Below, piece after piece: positions 17,878 to 26,424 of a DNA stretch of 64,000 nt. The number at the start of each line of letters is the position of its first letter. The first letter of the stretch is position 1. A program made the translations under genes and the position numbers. The stretch is from assembly GCF_000499525.1 (NCBI RefSeq), contig NZ_HG529275.1, forward strand, positions 34,833 through 98,832, given 5' to 3'. Source of the stretch: Faecalimicrobium dakarense (GTDB taxonomy: Bacteria; Bacillota; Clostridia; Peptostreptococcales; Peptostreptococcaceae). The notes beneath the pieces are model-generated. The model had not been told where the DNA came from. It ran no database searches and worked only from the letters and a program-made list of their open reading frames with translations.

Positions 17878-19097
17878 ATGAAGAAAAACTTATCAAAAAT
17901 AACTTTAGGAGTAGTATTATCTTCCTTAATATTAATAGGAATAATAATAGTCTCTAATGATACTAATATGAAAATAGAAGATTTACAAGGAAATAAAAGT
18001 GAGCTAGGTGATGTTTCTATAATATATCAAGAAGGAAAAGGATTATATAATATTAAGGAAGCTGTATTATCAAAAGATGAATTTAAAGTTAAAAAAATTG
18101 CAAAGGGATTACCTGGAGTAAGTAAATATTCTAAAAATATAGTTGAGAATAGAAATTTATTTAGTTCTGTATATGATTCAAACTTAATATATGAAGATAA
18201 AGAAAGTATAGGATATATGGACTATGTATCAAATAATTACTATTCAAATGAAGAAGTTAGATTTAATACTAAAATTACTGATAAAAACCTAAAAACTAAT
18301 AAGATAACTGAATTTGATATAGAGATAATAAGTTCTTCTAAAGAAAATGCAGATGCAAATAGAAGTTGCCTAGTCACAAAGTATAAAAATGAAATATATT
18401 TAGCAATAGGAATAACAAATGATATTAATTATGATAAAAATGGAAATATTATAGATAATGGAAATAGTGGTATATCTATTTATAAAATAGACTTAGAAAA
18501 TCAAAAAGCACAATTATTTGATGAAATAAAAATAAAAGAAAATGTAGATATATCAAATGGAGTGAGTTTTGTAAATAATAACAAAATCTATTTTATGGCT
18601 CAGACATATAAAGACTCAGGTGAACAATATTTAGTTTATTATGATCTAGAAAATAATAAGTTTGATTATATAAAAGACTATATAAATATAAAAGAAAAAA
18701 TCATTCAAATAATAATGACAAAGCCTATAGTATAGATGATAATAAGTTAAATATAATTTATAATGATGGCACGACAGATAAAAAATCTACAATTATACAC
18801 CAATATAGTATAGATTTAGAAAAAGAAGAAATTATAGAGAATGATAAAGTATACAAATTTAATAAAATAAATGAACAATCAGAATTAAGTAAATTTAGAT
18901 TAATAGACAATAAATTATACATACTATTAAATTCATATAAAGAAGAACGAAGTAAATCCTATATATCTAGAAAAGAAAATTCAAATAATATTATAGTATT
19001 AGATGAAAAAACTAAAAAAGTACTATATATTGGGCAGTCAAGACAAGAAGAAAACCACCGTGCAACTAATTATATAGTAAAAAATGAAGAATTATAA
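17878..19097 (+). pseudogene. Membrane-anchored protein of the ABC operon, frameshifted
   Basis: The first part (286 codons to TAG 18733-18735) starts with a signal anchor (residues 5-25) followed by an extracellular, beta-rich region with repeated YYDLENNK-type strands. After the stop another frame stays open and repeats the same style (AYSIDDNKLNIIYNDG) to a TAA at 19095-19097. Adding one A to the A6 run at 18695-18700 joins them into 406 residues. A propeller-like fold is plausible, but I recognise no family. Being last in the GntR-ABC operon, it may be a substrate-binding or signalling accessory of the exporter. Site GGGGGT precedes the ATG. Confidence 0.75.
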
Positions 19098-19098
19098 T

Positions 19099-19134
19099 AA
19101 AAAGTGCTATGAAATTTCATAGCACTTTTTTTGT
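19099..19134. terminator. Bidirectional terminator
   Basis: A perfect 16-bp palindrome with arms AAAAAGTGCTATGAAA and TTTCATAGCACTTTTT (19099-19130) lies between the convergent ABC-operon and collagen-like genes. Confidence 0.85.
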
Positions 19135-19145
19135 TTAAAATATAA

Positions 19146-20015
19146 TTATGCTTGCAACTGAACAATGCTTATAGACGCTAAAGTTGCATTTGGTTCACTT
19201 AGAGAGAATGTGTTTGAAGATGATAATCTCAGTGCAGTACCATTAGCTCCAACAGTAAATATTGCTTGCCCATATGCGATATATGGAGTAGTTGTATCTG
19301 TTTTTACAACCTTGCATACTGAACCCGAAACGTTAGCATTATTTACTTGTAATGTTAAAGTAGTATTGGCAGTTGAATTAGCAGGAAAATATACATAATA
19401 ATCAAGCTTATAAACACCTTTAAGTAAGACTGATATTATTCCTGAGTCATTTAATATTCTAGGACTATTAATGCCAGTTGGATCATTAAATTTTAATCCT
19501 CCACCTAAAGATGTAGCATTTAAAGTATTACTTTGTGAGAAGAAGGCATATTGACCTACAAATTGAGGACCTTCAGGACCTTCAAATCCTCTAGGACCAG
19601 CGGGACCTTGATCGCCTTGAGGGCCAGCGGGACCTTGCTCACCTTGAGGCCCAGCGGGACCTTGTTCACCTTGAGGGCCAGCGGGACCTTGCTCACCTTG
19701 AGGGCCAGCAGAACCTTGCTCACCTTGAGGACCAGGTGCACCTTGTTCACCTTGAGGCCCAGCGGGACCTTGTTCACCCTGAGGGCCAGCGGGACCTTGC
19801 TCACCTTGAGGGCCAGCGGGACCTTGCTCACCTTGAGGACCAGCGGGACCTTGCTTACCTTGAGGACCAGCGGGACCTTGTTCCCCTTGAGGACCATCAG
19901 GATCTTGAGAGTTTATGCAATTAGAGCAACAGTATTTGAAACAATATTCATTGCAGTTACAGCAACTATGACAACAATTTTTATTGCATTTATTTTTAGA
20001 ATGAAAATTGAACAT
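19146..20015 (-). CDS. Collagen-like protein, BclA/exosporium type
   Basis: 289 residues. Three parts: a Cys-rich N-terminus (ten Cys in residues 10-33, e.g. [16 protein letters not shown]), a collagen stretch of Gly-X-Y triplets (residues 41-151), and a C-terminal beta domain of about 135 residues resembling the BclA C1q/TNF-like trimerisation head. Such proteins form trimeric filaments on the exosporium of Bacillus and clostridial spores. There is no signal peptide, as expected for a protein placed by the mother cell. The Cys-rich tail could cross-link it to the spore coat. Local G+C is far higher than in the neighbours because of the Gly/Pro codons. AGAGGTG lies about 11 bases before the ATG. 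Confidence 0.9.
   Translation of the reverse strand: MFNFHSKNKCNKNCCHSCCNCNEYCFKYCCSNCINSQDPDGPQGEQGPAGPQGKQGPAGPQGEQGPAGPQGEQGPAGPQGEQGPAGPQGEQGAPGPQGEQGSAGPQGEQGPAGPQGEQGPAGPQGEQGPAGPQGDQGPAGPRGFEGPEGPQFVGQYAFFSQSNTLNATSLGGGLKFNDPTGINSPRILNDSGIISVLLKGVYKLDYYVYFPANSTANTTLTLQVNNANVSGSVCKVVKTDTTTPYIAYGQAIFTVGANGTALRLSSSNTFSLSEPNATLASISIVQLQA
19563..19895 (-). repeat. Tandem 27-bp repeats encoding GPQGEQGPA
   Basis: Eleven nine-residue units (residues 41-139 of the collagen-like protein), nearly all GPQGEQGPA with single changes to K, D, AP or SA, followed by [12 protein letters not shown]. The DNA units are almost identical, so copy number is likely to vary between strains through slippage or recombination. 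Confidence 0.92.
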
Positions 20016-20206
20016 ATTGATATAAGCACCTCTTATATTAGTTTGAAATCTTAAAGTTAGAAAAAATAACTAACTGATATTAATATATTTAAAAAGCAAT
20101 AATAATGTTACCTTATAACATAAAATATTAAGAAAAAATAAAAAATATGGACTAATATCTTTTAATTTAAAACTAAATTAAACTAAATTAATTATAAAAG
20201 AAAGTA

Positions 20207-20235
20207 TTGTCAAAATATGCAATATGTGGTATATT
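20207..20235 (+). promoter_or_regulatory. Promoter of the tRNA-Ser/tRNA-Phe pair
   Basis: TTGTCA (20207-20212), 17-base spacer, TATATT (20230-20235), ending 18 bases before the tRNA-Ser. Confidence 0.8.
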
Positions 20236-20253
20236 ATATACAGTAAAGATTAC

Positions 20254-20345
<92 letters not shown>

Positions 20346-20421
20346 GCCCAGATAGCTCAGTCGGTAGAGCAGGGGACTGAAAATCCCCGTGTCGGTGGTT
20401 CGATTCCGCCTCTGGGCACCA
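20346..20421 (+). tRNA. tRNA-Phe (anticodon GAA)
   Basis: 76 bases with encoded CCA. Acceptor GCCCAGA/TCTGGGC, D arm GCTCAGTCGGTAGAGC, anticodon stem GGGGA/TCCCC around GAA (20379-20381), T arm GGTGGTTCGATTCCGCC. It lies 3 bases after tRNA-Ser, so both come from one transcript. Confidence 0.97.
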
Positions 20422-20432
20422 ATAGTAAAAAA

Positions 20433-20459
20433 AGACACCTAAAGTTAGGTGTTTTTTTA
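20433..20459 (+). terminator. Terminator of the tRNA transcript
   Basis: ACACCTAA pairs with TTAGGTGT and a run of seven T follows. Confidence 0.88.
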
Positions 20460-20558
20460 TGTGCAAAAATAAAAGAAATTAATTATCGAAAGGAAAAGTA
20501 TAGATTATATTGAATTTAATATAAATCAATAAGTAATAACTTAACAGGGGGAAGTAAG

Positions 20559-21476
20559 ATGAAGACTTTGATAATTGGTAATGTATATGTAGATGTGATA
20601 ATAAATGTAGATTCGTTACCAAAAACAAATGATGATATTTTATGTAAAAAGCAAGTTATTTCAATGGGAGGATGTGCTTATAATGTAGCTACAATATTAA
20701 ATAACTTTGGTGTAGAACATGATTTAATATCTCCAGTTGGAAAGGGTATATATGCAAGTTTAATAGAAAGGGAACTTATAGAAAATAATTATAAGATACA
20801 CATAAAAGAAGAGGAAGAAGATAATGGTTATTGTTTATGTTTAGTAGAGGAAGATGGCGAAAGAACATTCATAACTATAAAAGGAATAGAATATAAGTAT
20901 AAAATGGATTGGTTAGATAAAATAGATAGTTGTGATTATGAAAATATATACATATCAGGCTATGAAATGGAAGGACATAATGGTCGTATTATATCTAGAT
21001 GGCTAGAAAATCAAAAAAATAAAAAATTATTCTTTGGGCCAGGTCCAAGAATTAATTTTATAGAAAAAGACACTTTGAATAAAATATTTAAATTAAATCC
21101 AATACTTCATCTTAACGAAGAAGAAGCTATAAAGTTTACTAATGAAAAGGATATATTAAATGCAGCTAGATACTTAAATAATATAACAGATAATACTGTA
21201 TTTATAACTCTTGGGGAAAATGGAGTGCTTTATTTTAATAAAGATAGTTATAAATTTATAGATGCTGTAAAAACTAAAGTAGTAAACACAATAGGAGCAG
21301 GAGACAGCCATATAGGCGCAATAATTTCATCACACTCTTTAGGCTATGAATTTGAAGAGTGTTGTTATATTGCGAATAAAGTATCCTCTAAGGTTGTTAA
21401 TAGTGACAAAAGTAGATTAGAAAAAGATATGTTTAATAAAAATGAATATATATTAGATAATAAAGTTATAGTATAA
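20559..21476 (+). CDS. PfkB family carbohydrate/nucleoside kinase
   Basis: 305 residues. The PfkB fold is clear: N-terminal GNVYVDVIINVDSLPKTND, the GGCAYNVA substrate lid region, and the C-terminal PfkB signature NTIGAGDSHIGA with catalytic Asp in GAGD. The family phosphorylates sugars or nucleosides. The final part of the signature is AGDSHIGA rather than AGDSFxGA, and the expected DTTGAGD reads NTIGAGD, so the substrate is uncertain; it is not the ribokinase, which is encoded at 34.9 kb. Strong AGGGGGAAG site. Monocistronic, with its own terminator. Confidence 0.85.
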   Translation: MKTLIIGNVYVDVIINVDSLPKTNDDILCKKQVISMGGCAYNVATILNNFGVEHDLISPVGKGIYASLIERELIENNYKIHIKEEEEDNGYCLCLVEEDGERTFITIKGIEYKYKMDWLDKIDSCDYENIYISGYEMEGHNGRIISRWLENQKNKKLFFGPGPRINFIEKDTLNKIFKLNPILHLNEEEAIKFTNEKDILNAARYLNNITDNTVFITLGENGVLYFNKDSYKFIDAVKTKVVNTIGAGDSHIGAIISSHSLGYEFEECCYIANKVSSKVVNSDKSRLEKDMFNKNEYILDNKVIV

Positions 21477-21490
21477 GCTTTTATAAATGT

Positions 21491-21521
21491 AAAAACACCT
21501 ATCAAAGATAGGTGTTTTTTT
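21491..21521 (+). terminator. Intrinsic terminator after the PfkB gene
   Basis: AAAAACACCTATC and GATAGGTGTTTTT form a 13-bp stem, with a T run. Confidence 0.9.
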
Positions 21522-21563
21522 GGGCTAGCGTCGACTTATACCCGCTGGTACAAGTTTTCCCTA
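21522..21563. other. Short GC-richer intergenic island
   Basis: About 40 bases, roughly half G+C in an AT-rich background, directly after the terminator. It holds adjacent perfect hexamer palindromes GCTAGC and GTCGAC, then CCCGCTGG, which can pair partly with the GGCTAGCG upstream. No reading frame or known element is recognised. Confidence 0.4.
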
Positions 21564-21674
21564 AAGACATTATAATATAAAATTAAAAATATGTAAATAT
21601 AAAAGTCAAAACTTATAACTATATATGATAAAATTAAATTAATAATAAAGAATATTAATTTTAAGGGGTAAAAT

Positions 21675-22154
21675 ATGAAATATTATATGAAATCTAAATT
21701 ATTTAAAATTAAAGAGGACTTTTGGATTAGGAATGAATATGAGGAAGATGTATTTTTTATAGATAAAAAATTTTTAACTCTAGGGCTACAATTTGATATT
21801 ATTAAAAATAATTCAATAATTTATAGTGTGAAGGAAAAGCTATTAACATTTATGAGTAATTACGAAATCTTTGAAAATAATAAATCAGTAGCAAAGGTAG
21901 ATCAGAAGCTAACTTTTCTTAAAGATAGTATAAAAATAAATAGTAAGCATGGAGAATTGATTGTAAAAGGAGATATTTTTGGAATAGACTATAAAATATT
22001 TCAAGGTAATAAAGTTATAGCAACAGCTAGTAAAGAACTTTTTGCCTTTACTGATAACTATAGTGTCGATATAAATTTTGAAGATGAAGCATTTATATTA
22101 TGTTTAGTTGTTATAATAGACGATATAAAAGATAAGAGGAAAAATAATCAATAG
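21675..22154 (+). CDS. LURP-one-related (Tubby-like) family protein
   Basis: 159 residues, AGGGGT site. The pattern of short beta strands, MKSKLFKIKEDFWIRNE, then FFIDKKFLTLGLQFDI, then SIIYSVKEKLLTFMSNYEIF and IKINSKHGELIVKGDIFG, follows the LURP-one/YxjI family, a Tubby C-terminal-like beta barrel around a central helix. The bacterial role is unknown; Tubby relatives bind lipids and may be membrane-tethered. The last 20 residues form the hydrophobic central helix (FILCLVVIID). Family call is from the strand pattern. Confidence 0.75.
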   Translation: MKYYMKSKLFKIKEDFWIRNEYEEDVFFIDKKFLTLGLQFDIIKNNSIIYSVKEKLLTFMSNYEIFENNKSVAKVDQKLTFLKDSIKINSKHGELIVKGDIFGIDYKIFQGNKVIATASKELFAFTDNYSVDINFEDEAFILCLVVIIDDIKDKRKNNQ

Positions 22155-22254
22155 ATTTAGTTTGTATAAAATAATATATAAAATAAGAAGTAAAATAATA
22201 AAAAAAGCTAATAATAACTATGATATATAAATTTATAATTAAAGGAGAATAGTT

Positions 22255-22572
22255 ATGGCAAATGTATTAAGTACAAATGAATTTATAGCAGAAGTAGAAG
22301 GTGGAGACGGAGTATACGTAGTAGATTTTTTTGCTACTTGGTGTGGTCCATGTAAAATGCTAGCTCCAGTATTTGAAGAAGTAGCAAGTGATATGGGTGC
22401 TCAAATTGGCTTTGGTAAAATAGATATAGACCAAAGTTTAGATATAGCAAGAAAATATAATGTAAGCACAGTGCCAACAATAATAATTTTTAAAGGTGGA
22501 GAGCCTGTAGAAACAATGGTTGGATTTATGCCAAAAGAAAGTCTAATAACTAAACTAAAAGCATATGTATAA
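22255..22572 (+). CDS. trxA: Thioredoxin
   Basis: 105 residues, full family length. The active site WCGPCK (Cys31 and Cys34) lies after the VDFFATW strand, and the cis-proline loop STVPTIIIFKGG is intact. It reduces protein disulfides in the cytoplasm using electrons from thioredoxin reductase, which is not encoded nearby. AAAGGAG site 7 bases before the ATG; monocistronic with a strong terminator. Confidence 0.95.
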   Translation: MANVLSTNEFIAEVEGGDGVYVVDFFATWCGPCKMLAPVFEEVASDMGAQIGFGKIDIDQSLDIARKYNVSTVPTIIIFKGGEPVETMVGFMPKESLITKLKAYV

Positions 22573-22577
22573 AAAAT

Positions 22578-22610
22578 AAAAACTAGAGGATATCCTCTAG
22601 TTTTTTTTAT
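22578..22610 (+). terminator. Terminator of trxA
   Basis: AAAAACTAGAGGATA/TATCCTCTAGTTTTT with eight T, a nearly perfect palindrome. Confidence 0.92.
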
Positions 22611-22732
22611 AATCTACCTAAGGAATGATTATTTTATATACAACCATTTTGTAACAAATAAAATATATGCGCATAAAATGTATTAAAGGGTAGATTTTTG
22701 TAATAAGTTTATATATATTGGAGATGTGATAT

Positions 22733-22939
22733 ATGGCACAAACACCTAGAGAGCAAGGAAAAGTTGAAAAAACTATTAAGAAAGTGGTAGACCCAGTAGA
22801 ACAAATAGGAAAAGAAGTTATAAATGGAGTAGGATCTGTTGCTAAAGAAGCTATAAAAGGTGGATATAATGTAGGTAAAGAAACATTAAACACTGGTAAA
22901 GCTGTAGGTAAAGTTGTAAAAGATACTATTAAAAAATAG
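22733..22939 (+). CDS. Small amphipathic protein, 68 residues
   Basis: TTGGAGATGTG site and ATG. The sequence is rich in Lys, Gly, Val and Ala with an 11-residue-like rhythm (KKVVDPVEQIGKEVINGVG, then SVAKEAIKGGYNVGKETL, then GKAVGKVVKDTI). This resembles LEA-like or membrane-surface amphipathic helices, but no family is recognised. Strong terminator afterwards, so it is a real short transcript. Confidence 0.7.
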   Translation: MAQTPREQGKVEKTIKKVVDPVEQIGKEVINGVGSVAKEAIKGGYNVGKETLNTGKAVGKVVKDTIKK

Positions 22940-22960
22940 TATAAATGGTCACAATCTTAT

Positions 22961-23013
22961 ATATCAAATAAAAGGTGCATGTATCAATAGTACATGCACC
23001 TTTTATTTGATAA
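22961..23013. terminator. Long bidirectional terminator
   Basis: ATCAAATAAAAGGTGCATGTA pairs perfectly with its inverted copy ending at 23012 around a 7-base loop. It separates two convergent genes. Confidence 0.88.
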
Positions 23014-23035
23014 TTTATTTCATTGGCATAATAAG

Positions 23036-23416
23036 TTATGTTTTATATGTAAGTTGGTAATCAAGTTTAGTTGTTCCAACTATAAAATTTTTAGAGTAAT
23101 ATTCATCATCATGACCATAACTATTATTTAGAACATTTTTATTTATAAAAGAAATAAAAGAAATAAATAATATTATAATGAATAATATTATAATAGGTTT
23201 ATATTTTTTTAAAAAAGGATGTAATCCTTCAAATTTATCAACCTGCTTGTTTATTTTTAAAGACTTAAGCTTACTCTTTTTCTTTCTTTTAGAATAAGGA
23301 ATGACCTTAGCGGAATTACCTAAGTTTTTATTATTAAGTGGATATTTTCTATTAGAATCATATCCAGAACTATCTTTTGGTTTAAATTCAATAGTATTAT
23401 TAGTTTTGCTTTTCAA
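23036..23416 (-). CDS. Hypothetical single-pass membrane protein
   Basis: 126 residues from a TTG start with TAGGGGGAT 4 bases upstream. The N-terminal 70 residues are polar and strongly basic (VIPYSKRKKKSKLKSLKINK), followed by one hydrophobic helix (about residues 74-92, IIILFIIILFISFISFI) and a short Tyr/Asp-rich extracellular tail. Topology is predicted as N-in, C-out. No family is recognised. Confidence 0.7.
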   Translation of the reverse strand: MKSKTNNTIEFKPKDSSGYDSNRKYPLNNKNLGNSAKVIPYSKRKKKSKLKSLKINKQVDKFEGLHPFLKKYKPIIILFIIILFISFISFINKNVLNNSYGHDDEYYSKNFIVGTTKLDYQLTYKT

Positions 23417-23653
23417 CAGTATCCCCCTACCTTGTATAATATATTGTATATCTTTATCAAAATGGATATTTTAAATTTAAATAGATACTTCTTTAAGATA
23501 ATAGTACTACTAATAAATAAAATATACAAGAAAAGGTATTATCTATAATATTACAAAAATTAGTATTTTTCTTGCATATTTTGATACTGAGTATCAAGAA
23601 ATAAATTTTATGTAGAAAAAAATAAAAAAATGTAAAAGAAATATATTTTTTTA

Positions 23654-23706
23654 TTGAAATCGAACGATTGTTTGATGTATAATAAGTTTGTAAGAACGAT
23701 TGTTTG
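23654..23706 (+). promoter_or_regulatory. Promoter with two LexA-like boxes
   Basis: TTGAAA (23654-23659) and TATAAT (23678-23683), 18 bases apart, form a promoter. CGAACGATTGTTTG (23661-23674) fills the spacer and GAACGATTGTTTG (23694-23706) lies just after the -10; the cores are identical and 32 bases apart. GAAC-N4-GTTT is close to the Gram-positive SOS (LexA) box CGAAC-N4-GTTCG. Box placement around the -10 is typical of repression. A TetR-type operator is the alternative. Confidence 0.65.
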
Positions 23707-23826
23707 AAAATGGAAATTAAAAATAATTTATAAAATATCTTATAAAAAAGAATTAATTATAATTGGAATAAATTTAAAATATAAAAATATAATATAATAT
23801 AACTAACTTAAAAGGAGTGGGAGCTT

Positions 23827-23988
23827 ATGATAATCACATCTAGAAAAATACAAGATATAACTTTAGCAAACTTAAAAAATGGGGAAGTTACTCTAATGGA
23901 GTTAAATGAAATATATAAAAAGATGGGATTTGCATTTGTTGGTAGCCAAGGGAAGTTTACTAGAATAAAAAAGGAGATTAAACATTAA
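23827..23988 (+). CDS. 53-residue protein under the double-box promoter
   Basis: ATG with AAAAGGAGTGGGAGC upstream, 53 codons, TAA at 23986-23988, terminator right after. The sequence starts MIITSRKIQDITLANLKNG and ends GSQGKFTRIKKEIKH; it is basic at the C-terminus, has one predicted helix in the middle (TLMELNEIYKKMGF) and no membrane segment or cysteine. Not a recognised family. The 140-base leader and the two LexA-like boxes suggest induction by DNA damage or another stress. Small SOS proteins in other bacteria are often division inhibitors or toxins, but there is no direct evidence for that here. Confidence 0.75.
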   Translation: MIITSRKIQDITLANLKNGEVTLMELNEIYKKMGFAFVGSQGKFTRIKKEIKH

Positions 23989-24021
23989 TAAATGTGTAAA
24001 TTAAATATAAAACTATTGATT

Positions 24022-24066
24022 AAAACCTAGCTTAGGTAAAATATAATACTAAGCTAGGTTTTTCTA
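24022..24066 (+). terminator. Terminator of the 53-residue gene
   Basis: AAAACCTAGCTTAG (24022-24035) pairs with CTAAGCTAGGTTTT (24049-24062), T run after. Confidence 0.9.
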
Positions 24067-24157
24067 TTATAAATTAGTAATAGAGCCATTTTCAACATAA
24101 ATATAGATTTTAATTATATAGTATAAAGTTAATAAAGTATATAAGGAGGACGTTATT

Positions 24158-24787
24158 ATGAAGATAGTATCCTATAACATACATAAGGGGATGGATTCAA
24201 ATAATAAAATAACTTTAGGCAAAATATCTAAGTATTTAAAAAATATAAATGCAGATGTTATTTGTTTGCAAGAAGTACTTTATCCTCAGTTTGCAAAATT
24301 AAAACTAGACCTAAAAATGGATGGTGTATTTGCTGCTAATGTAATTAGGCCTAGTATGATGTATGGTATATGTATATTTTCAAATAAAGAAATATATAAT
24401 AATGAACACATTCTTCTAACTAGCAAAAACGAACAAAGAGGTTTTGTAAATGCAAACATACTTTCGGAATTTGGAAAGATGAATATTGTAAATACTCACT
24501 TAGGATTAGATAGATATGAAAGGCAAACACAAATAAATGAAATACTAAGTTATTTGTACAATAGAGAGGGTAAAAGTATTATATGCGGTGATTTTAATGA
24601 AAAAAATATAAGCTTAAGTAATTATAATGATATGGCTGTATTTACAGGTAAGTATGATATATGTACGTTCTTTAAAACTGAGGCTAGAATAGATTACATA
24701 TTCATAGATAACTTAATAAAAATAGAAGATTATGTTATTGATAAGATTAAATTGTCAGATCATTATCCAATCATAGGGAAAATTTAA
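24158..24787 (+). CDS. Endonuclease/exonuclease/phosphatase family protein
   Basis: 209 residues with a strong AGGAGGA site. All core motifs of the EEP (DNase I-like) superfamily are visible: SYNIHKG with metal-contacting Asn, CLQEV with the metal-binding Glu, the NTHLGLD histidine, CGDFNE (Asp and Asn) and the terminal SDHYPI. The family hydrolyses phosphodiesters in nucleic acids, phospholipids or inositol phosphates; the short bacterial form cannot be assigned further. No signal peptide, so cytoplasmic. It follows the double-box gene but has its own ribosome site and a terminator in between. Confidence 0.87.
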   Translation: MKIVSYNIHKGMDSNNKITLGKISKYLKNINADVICLQEVLYPQFAKLKLDLKMDGVFAANVIRPSMMYGICIFSNKEIYNNEHILLTSKNEQRGFVNANILSEFGKMNIVNTHLGLDRYERQTQINEILSYLYNREGKSIICGDFNEKNISLSNYNDMAVFTGKYDICTFFKTEARIDYIFIDNLIKIEDYVIDKIKLSDHYPIIGKI

Positions 24788-24884
24788 GGAAATTGTAACA
24801 ATAAGGTTACATATGACACCAATATCTTGTTTAAAAAAAAATATTAAAATATAATCTACTTAGTCTTAAAAATGAGGTGGGGTA

Positions 24885-26210
24885 ATGAGCAAAAAAGAAA
24901 TTGAAAAAAAAGTGAGTAAAAAAACAAGCGATGAAAAGAGGAGGCCTAAAAAGGCAAAAAGATCAAAGAAAAATAATAAGTCAAAACATAAAAATTTGAT
25001 AATATCATTAGCAGTAGTTGTTTTTATTTCAGGGTTTATGCTAGATCATTTTAACCAAACATATATATATAATAATAGTATAGCTAAAAATATTTCAATA
25101 GAAGGTGTGAACGTGTCAGAAATGACAAAAGAAGAAGCTATTGAAAGTGTTCATGAAAAAAATGCTCCTAAAAGTATAAATTTAGTGCATAATGGGCAAA
25201 AATATGAAATTTTAGCAAAAGATATAAATTTAAAATATAGTGTAGAAGAAGCTGTAGAAGAAGCTTTTAATTATACTAAAACGGACTCATATTTTGAAAA
25301 TATAAAAAGATATTTTGATCTTAAGAAAAATAAAAAGAATTTAGAGATAAAGCCTTCTTATGATGAGGCACTTTTAAGCCAATCTATTGAAAAAATATCA
25401 AATAAAATAAACGTAGATATGATAAATGCAACGGTTAGCATATCTCATGGAGGAAGCATCAGTACTACTTCTTCTCAAACAGGAAAAGAACTGGATATAG
25501 CATCAACTAAAGAAAGTATTTATAATATGCTTGAAAGTAAAAAACATGGTGATATAGAGCTTAAAGTTAATACTAAGAAGCCACATGTTACAACTGAAGA
25601 TGCAGAAAGTGTAAATGCATTACTTGGACAATACACTACTAAATTTGGTAATAGCCCAAATAGAGTTGCTAATATAAGTGTATCCGCTAGAAAAAGTAGT
25701 GATGTATTATTAATGCCAGGAGAAGAGTTTTCATACAATAATCTAACAGGAATGAGAACTAGATCAAATGGATATAAAGATGCACCAGTTATAGTAAATG
25801 GAGAGCTACAAGAAGGTCTTGGAGGAGGGGTTTGCCAAGTATCTACAACTTTATATAATGCAGTATTATACTCAGGGGTTAATATAACATCTGTTAGAAA
25901 TCATTCATTATTATCAACATATGCACCAATAGGACAAGATGCCATGGTAAACGATGGTGGAACAGATTTTAGATTTAAAAATCCATATAAGCATCCTGTA
26001 TATGTAAAAACTAGTGTGGGAAATGGAACAGTAACATCTAAAATATATGGAAATGTAAATGATAAGAAAAATATATCTATAAAAGTAGATGCATTTAAAG
26101 AAAACGGAAAAGATGCAGCTAAAACATACAGAGTATATAGAAATGGTGATGGTAAAGTTGTACAAACTGAATATATAGCAAAGAGCGTATATAAAAAGCC
26201 TAAGAAGTAA
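24885..26210 (+). CDS. VanW family protein with peptidoglycan-binding domains
   Basis: 441 residues. A Lys-rich cytoplasmic tail (residues 1-36) is followed by one membrane helix (about 37-53). The external part has a PG_binding_4-type region (IEGVNVSEMTKEEAIESV and later repeats), then the VanW domain: FSYNNLTGMRT, then GGGVCQVSTTLYNAVL, NHS and YVDPIG-like blocks, and a C-terminal G5-like strand region (KVVQTEYIAKSVYK). These YoaR-like proteins are common in clostridia and sit at the cell wall; the VanW biochemical role is unresolved. AGGTGGGG site before the ATG. Confidence 0.9.
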   Translation: MSKKEIEKKVSKKTSDEKRRPKKAKRSKKNNKSKHKNLIISLAVVVFISGFMLDHFNQTYIYNNSIAKNISIEGVNVSEMTKEEAIESVHEKNAPKSINLVHNGQKYEILAKDINLKYSVEEAVEEAFNYTKTDSYFENIKRYFDLKKNKKNLEIKPSYDEALLSQSIEKISNKINVDMINATVSISHGGSISTTSSQTGKELDIASTKESIYNMLESKKHGDIELKVNTKKPHVTTEDAESVNALLGQYTTKFGNSPNRVANISVSARKSSDVLLMPGEEFSYNNLTGMRTRSNGYKDAPVIVNGELQEGLGGGVCQVSTTLYNAVLYSGVNITSVRNHSLLSTYAPIGQDAMVNDGGTDFRFKNPYKHPVYVKTSVGNGTVTSKIYGNVNDKKNISIKVDAFKENGKDAAKTYRVYRNGDGKVVQTEYIAKSVYKKPKK

Positions 26211-26306
26211 TATATATTCAATTATTTACTATTTAAATATATATATAAAAGATATATAATAAATTCAAGTTTATTAAAAATATATAATAATTAAAGTAAT
26301 TCTGAC

Positions 26307-26342
26307 AAAAACCGTACATATAAAATATGTGCGGTTTTTTTA
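26307..26342 (+). terminator. Intrinsic terminator after the VanW gene
   Basis: AAAACCGTACATAT pairs with ATATGTGCGGTTTT (one G-U), T run after. Confidence 0.88.
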
Positions 26343-26424
26343 TTAAACTAAGAAAATATAATATTGCAATATATGGAAAAAAATTACAATAATTGCTATA
26401 ATTATTGTAGTGGAGTAAGAGGAA

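Noticed and set aside
19551..20054. Long plus-strand and alternative minus-strand frames across the collagen repeats
   Set aside because: They are by-products of the 27-bp repeat, which stays open in several frames; only the Gly-X-Y frame makes a sensible protein.
21522..21545. Cloning-vector polylinker suggested by GCTAGC next to GTCGAC
   Set aside because: Only two sites, no further vector sequence, and the flanks are normal genome.
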